Position numbers and translations under genes: made by a program. 64,000 nt of DNA from Pholis gunnellus (Eukaryota; Chordata; Actinopteri; Perciformes; Pholidae), in contig OU342816.1 in NCBI GenBank assembly GCA_910591455.2, positions 13,644,638 through 13,708,637 of the forward strand. Reading direction: 5' to 3'. Under the pieces are notes generated by a model that was given only the letters and a program-made list of their open reading frames with translations, ran no database searches and was not told where the DNA came from. Shown here piece after piece: positions 48,897 to 64,000 of the stretch (within the stretch, counting starts at the first letter, position 1; each line of letters starts with the position of its first letter).

Positions 48897-49330
48897 ACCA
48901 GTGATGGAAAGCAACTAAGTACATTTACTCAAGTACTCTACTTAAGTACAATCTAGGTACTGTACTTGAGTATTTCCAGTCTATGCTACTTTACACACTT
49001 CTACTCCACTCATTTTTGTAGGAAACTATTGTACTTTTCACTCCATATTTATTTATTTGTTAGCTTAAGTTACTTTGCAGATTTAAATGACTAATGGGGA
49101 AAAAAATGCAATAAATAAAAAATGCAATAACCTGATATAACATTTATATAATATAATATTATATAACCGTTAAGTAATATATTATTAATATATTAACTGT
49201 TAAGCTACACGGTATATAAAGTAATTAAAATTAATCCGAATATTTCTACCATTCTACCATATTATACCATTAAGGACCAAATAAAGTTCTAGTTTGCAGT
49301 ACAGATTAGAGTTTGGGGATAATTACCAGC
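48897..49330. mobile_element. AAGTA-rich dispersed fish element
   Basis: The best preserved copy: AAGTACATTTACTCAAGTACT, CTTAAGTACAAT, TGTACTTGAGTATTTCCAG, TATGCTACTTTACACACTTCTACTCC, then ATTGTACTTTTCACTCC and TTACTTTGCAGATTTAAATG. This is a very common teleost repeat vocabulary. It has no coding capacity. Confidence 0.65.
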
Positions 49331-49429
49331 TAAATAATCAGGATTTTTAAACATGGATTAAGTGTCGACCCTGTCTAACTGAGGAGCTCAGCCGGACTCA
49401 GGCTAGAATACTTGTTCTAGAATACTGGT

Positions 49430-49704
49430 TGTTTATCGGCCGGCTCCGGCTGTTCCTTGCGGTTCAGCACGCTCCGCCTCTGACTGACTGATTGGTTCAG
49501 CTGTCATGGCGTCGCCCCCAGATTTCCCCTCTCTGGCCAATGCGCGCAAAGCCCTTTCTGTACCCTCTCTACTGTATCCAGATACGTGCCTTTGTGCACC
49601 AGTTCGACGCAAACCCAAATGGCCCCGTAGCAACCCTCTTAACCATTTAGTGCTAGTACGGGAACAGGGCAGCCCTGTTCACACACACGGCTCGTCTCCA
49701 AAAT
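49430..49704 (+). promoter_or_regulatory. bckdk: bckdk promoter/5'UTR region
   Basis: A GC-rich block with two CCAAT elements, one inverted (GATTGGTT near 49490) and one direct (GGCCAATGCGCGC near 49537), and a CpG-containing GCGCGC. No TATA box was seen. An upstream ATG at 49506 opens a 142-codon frame that overlaps the kinase start in another frame. Confidence 0.45.
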
Positions 49705-60221
<10,517 letters not shown>

Positions 60222-63120
60222 CGCTCCCCGTTAGTCGTCCTTGTAGATCCCAAACAAGGTATCAGGCCTTGCAGGAGTACAGAGGGTTCCCCCACCAGGA
60301 AAGCTGGCATGAACTACAGGACTTTGGTCCACAAAGTGATAGTCTACACACAGTATTTTGGCAGAAACCTCCTAAATTCACCAACCCACTACTTGTTCTT
60401 TTTGTTTTGCCTTAGACTGATTATAAGCTATGTTAGCTCTCAAGTTGATGATATCGGTTGTTTTTCCTTTGTGTTTTGTACCCTGTGGCATGTGAATGTT
60501 GAAGGTTATCGGGACAAACTGTGCATGGTAGCGGACATGGATGTTAATGTGGAAGGAACGAAGGAAGGAAAGGAAAGGAAAAGAAAAAGAGCTTCAGTTT
60601 TAAAGAAGCTCACGTTGTACTTATTTTGAGTCTACGCGACAAGTAACTTCAGACGTTTTGATGATTAAATGTTTCAAATTAAACTTCTGAGACACTCCAG
60701 CAACCCTGTCAAAATCTCCCCAAAGTACGCAAAGCATGTTCCGCGATGATCAATATAGTTGGAATAACTGGTCCAGAACCTTCCAGTACATTATCAGTTG
60801 TTTGTATCAAAATCAAAGGTCTATAAGGGAAAACAGCAGTGCACAAGAACAACGTAAGTGTTCTCAGCATGTGCTGTAATCCTCAACTCAAAACAGCAAA
60901 AAAAAAAGAAAAGCCAAAACAGCAAAAGCTCATTAACAGATTTCTGTCTTGCATTCACAATGAGCATCTTTTGTTCAGCGGTCATTTTGTGGAGTTTTTA
61001 GGCAGGGAAGCCAACCGAGGTGTTCAGTTGCCTTACTGTGTGACGCTAGTCCTTCATCCGCATGCCGACTTTTCTTGTTTTCTCTTTGTTGCCTTTATCG
61101 GTTCACACTGATGCACACTGTCTATTGTTTGGATCTCCCGCTCAACACTTGCGCCTATCACAGCAGCTTTTGACTTTATTTTAACATAGTAACAATATAC
61201 CAGAGAAGTGTTGTCAAATATTGTCCTTTTTTTTCAATTTGATCTGACTATAGATGTGTGTTGTTGTTTTTTTAGAAAGTGTGTCAGTGGTTTAAGTTTG
61301 CTGTCTTTTTGAAAATATTTTTGTATAAGAACACATTTCAAGATGGGTCAACTTTTGCACTGTTAAAAAAATGAAAGTTCAGATAAGCTACGGTTTCTAG
61401 TCATTAAAGTGCATTTACTCCAGATCACAACTTAATATTAGCTTAAGACACCATATCTTTATTTCCCTTCTTTCACATTATGTTACCTGAAACATGTCAT
61501 CATCTATCCAAGGTCTGTCCAAGTCTGTTTCATTCCTCTCAACCTGAAGATGTACAGATGAGTACAAAATCATAGTTTATCTTGGAGAAATAAATCATTC
61601 ATGATCACAGACCAAATTATTGCTCTCAAACAAAATATTGAAGTTGTGATCTGAAAATAATTGATTAGCACACCCCGGCCTTTCTGAGTTTCCAGTTTGA
61701 GTTGTAATGAGTCAAATGATGCCGTTCACAGAATAACTGAAACCAAGTCATGAAATTTGCCACATTAGATAACCACCTCAAGCACTCCTCCCATGTTGTT
61801 GAACATTCCACAGTGGGCACCAGTTGTCATGCAACAGATCAACCAGAATTTTCACTTTTATTTTTCATAATATTCGCTTATTCTGTCATTTTTATCAGAA
61901 AGGAAATTGTGAAACTTGACTTGTAATGAATAAGATGGGAAATGTATGAACTTTGTAAACCAACATTTTATTTTAAAGCTACAAAAGCTTTAGAAATTGG
62001 ACAGTCTACCGAATGGGGAAAATGGGACACCTTTTTTTGCCAGTTAAAACTTATAAATGTTTTATATCTTACAAATTCAGTAACTTGGATTTGAACAAAA
62101 TGCAAAATGAGTTTCCTTGAGTTGAAACTTTCAGCTCGTGAGTCATCGTGAAGGCACAAGTGATCCAGTTATTTCTGTCGTAAGATATAAACATAATCTA
62201 ATTTAAATTGTAAAAGGTTCGTATTTATTTTGACATGAAACTAAATGAACCCGGTCTAATTGGCTGCGCCAGAGTGACGTAGAACGGCCCTTATTAGCTG
62301 TACCTGTATTCTTGCTGAGGCTGTGTATACATTAATGTGTTTATTGTGGCTTTGAAGGTTTTGACGATGTAGTATATATGTAGTTTATGCATGTAAAGCA
62401 AAGGGGGGAGTTAATACCACATAGTGGCCAGACGCAGGTAAACAATGGTTGAAGGTTTGCGTCCCTTTTTCACACATATTAAGATTTTACCATCATTTTG
62501 AGATTTCCTTCTATTCCAAATTGTTGCTGGTAAAATGTTGAAGGTGGTTTGTAAATTTTTGAATTTGGCTGCCAGACTGTAGCATGAAAATCTTGTCTGC
62601 CCTCTGCTGGAGTAAAAAGCAAGTGCAGGCAGACTCTGGTTTGGATAGGGTTGGGTGGGTGCAGTGTATTTTAGTTTTAGAAGGGGAAGAGCGTGTACAA
62701 CATATCAGGTCATTTCTATTTTCCTGGTTTCTGATTTTGTAATTTTTGCAAATAGAAGTGAGACTGAACAACAACAGCAAAAGATAATTTCATGATCATC
62801 TCCAATACAAAGCCAAATATTGGAGTCATGTTACTGACTAAACGTGCTGCCATGGAGTGTTTTGTCTCCTAGACTGAAATTGGCTTCAAAAGATTTTTTC
62901 GGTTGTGTTCTCTGTATAGACATTAAATTGTACTTGGTTGGAACTTTAAGTGTGATCTTAATCTGTTGAATTTTCATAGTTTGTGTAAAATATGAAAGTA
63001 TCACATCTGTGGTCTCTCACTTGTACGACTTGTCAGGAAGGGGAAGTTACTGTTGTCACAAGAGTCTTGCTGCTATTTAAGGAGTAATATGTAAATATTT
63101 ACGTGAGCAGGGTATTTTAT
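60222..63120 (+). other. bckdk: bckdk 3'UTR and downstream DNA
   Basis: No coding exon was recognised. Candidate poly(A) signals are AATAAA at 61589 and 63147 and ATTAAA near 62924, so the 3'UTR could be 1.4-2.9 kb long. The sequence is AT-rich and low in repeats, which suits a long 3'UTR. Confidence 0.45.
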
Positions 63121-63555
63121 AAAAAAAAGTCATATAGTATATCATTAATAAAAACAGATGCACTTTGTGTAAAGTTAGACAAAAAACTTTGGTACAGTAC
63201 GTCGAAAAATGTCCCAAAAAAAGTCATAGTATAGTTTGTCGAAGAATGTCCCAAAAAAGTCATGGTATAGTATATACTATGACTTTCATAGTATAGCTTG
63301 CCGAAAAAAGTTAAAAAAAAAAGTTATAGTATAGTATGCTGAAAAAAGTCATAGTATAGTATGTCGAAAGGTCGTGAGTCGTAGTATAAGCTGAAAAAAG
63401 TCATATTACAGTATGTTGTAAAAAAAAACTGATAGTGTGACAAAAATGACAATTGTTTTATAAAAGTCACAGTATATTATGCCAAAAAAGGTCATAGTAT
63501 AGTAAGCTGAAAAAAGGACTTGAAAAAGTCATAGTATAGTATGTCGAAAATAGTA
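63120..63555. repeat. Degenerate tandem repeat, GTCATAGTATAGTATGTCGA-type
   Basis: At least eight partial units built on GTCATAGTATAGTATG followed by (T/C)CGAAAAA, with spacing varying from about 25 to 45 bases and frequent A-run length changes. One inverted unit occurs near 63267-63293 (ATACTATGACTTTCATAGTAT). Units are too uneven for CRISPR. Confidence 0.8.
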
Positions 63556-64000
63556 ATTAAAAAGTTAGGATACGTCTGGCTTTTGAATGGCTGTGATTTG
63601 TTATAGACACACACACAGGAGACAATGAAAACTTTAATATTGTTTTTATTTTTTGACGTCTGTTACAGGCGGTGAATTTCATCTTCCCAACACAGGTCTC
63701 CCCGACCTCCGCAGTATTCCTTTAAGAAGCTCAAAACACGAGACAAAGCAAGATATTCTCTCACTCACTCAACTAAACTACAAGTGTCTTCTCAGAAACA
63801 AACTGAGCAGCACTTTGGTCAGTCATCTTATTTGGAATGTGATAACAGTTTATTTTTATTCTTTTTTTAAACGCAGTAACATAATCTGACCTCATCCAAG
63901 GAAGTGCCAACTCTGTGTAGATTCTTTTAGTGAACCCACACTTACTGAAATGTCTCCGTGATGACTATTTAAACTGGATGGGACAAGGTAATGCTGATTA
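63556..64000. other. Right edge, possible 3' end of a minus-strand gene
   Basis: The plus-strand TTTATTTTTTGACGTC near 63645 would read as AATAAA on the minus strand, so the tail of another gene may enter from the right. No coding block was recognised. Confidence 0.2.

Larger units (their letters stand above)
47682..49704 (+). other. lrwd1 3'UTR, spacer and bckdk upstream region
   Basis: The left part is the lrwd1 3'UTR with two candidate poly(A) signals (48037 and 48338). Then come a fragment of the TTAA foldback element (about 48440-48600), G12 at 48821, an AAGTA-rich element and an AT-rich stretch. The last 300 bases are GC-rich and promoter-like. No other gene was recognised. Confidence 0.55.

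Noticed and set aside
63120..63555. CRISPR-like array
   Set aside because: Repeats are short, degenerate and unevenly spaced without unique spacers, in a vertebrate genome.

Overview
The window is vertebrate nuclear DNA, almost certainly from a spiny-rayed (acanthomorph) teleost. Every gene is broken into many small exons with GT..AG introns. Introns and spacers are full of dinucleotide microsatellites, long G/C homopolymers and degenerate dispersed repeats of the fish type. No operons, CRISPR arrays, rRNA or tRNA genes were seen. Species cannot be named from the sequence alone.

Five protein-coding genes are supported by exon-by-exon translation with matching splice phases. (1) mcam (CD146/gicerin), plus strand, 3555-17253; its signal-peptide exon lies upstream of the window. 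It has five Ig domains, a transmembrane helix and a short tail, and its 3'UTR runs to about 19.53 kb. (2) cbl (c-Cbl E3 ubiquitin ligase), minus strand, 35556 down to 24778, complete in 15 coding exons (853 residues), tail-to-tail with mcam. (3) alkbh4 (2-oxoglutarate/Fe(II) dioxygenase), minus strand, 39598 down to 37820, complete in 3 exons (273 residues). (4) lrwd1/ORCA (origin-recognition-complex partner with LRR and WD repeats), plus strand, 41605-47681, complete in 15 coding exons (740 residues). It is head-to-head with alkbh4 and has a probable non-coding leader exon. (5) bckdk (branched-chain 2-oxoacid dehydrogenase kinase), plus strand, 49705-60221, complete in 11 coding exons (428 residues).

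The genes do not form one pathway. They are adhesion/signalling (mcam), receptor down-regulation (cbl), protein/nucleic-acid demethylation (alkbh4), replication licensing and heterochromatin (lrwd1) and branched-chain amino-acid catabolism (bckdk). Two pairs keep vertebrate order known from memory: MCAM-CBL convergent and ALKBH4-LRWD1 divergent. The junctions cbl/alkbh4 and lrwd1/bckdk join blocks that in human lie on different chromosomes.

Mobile DNA includes a 5'-truncated L2/CR1-like LINE antisense in a bckdk intron, a 666-bp foldback element with TTAA ends, several copies of AAGTA-rich and SINE-like fish repeats, an undescribed-looking three-copy intronic repeat, and a degenerate tandem repeat at 63.1-63.5 kb.

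The most interesting pattern is the position of dinucleotide repeats relative to splice sites. Several exons of mcam, cbl and bckdk have a (TG)n tract, up to 70 units, in place of the polypyrimidine tract directly before the acceptor. One cbl exon has (UG)n just upstream and the complementary (CA)n just downstream, so the transcript could fold around the exon. Other points worth checking are an arginine inside the Cbl RING motif, an mcam final coding exon that is only a stop codon, a transposon-derived branch-point region in bckdk, and an unrecognised 75-codon open exon between cbl and alkbh4.
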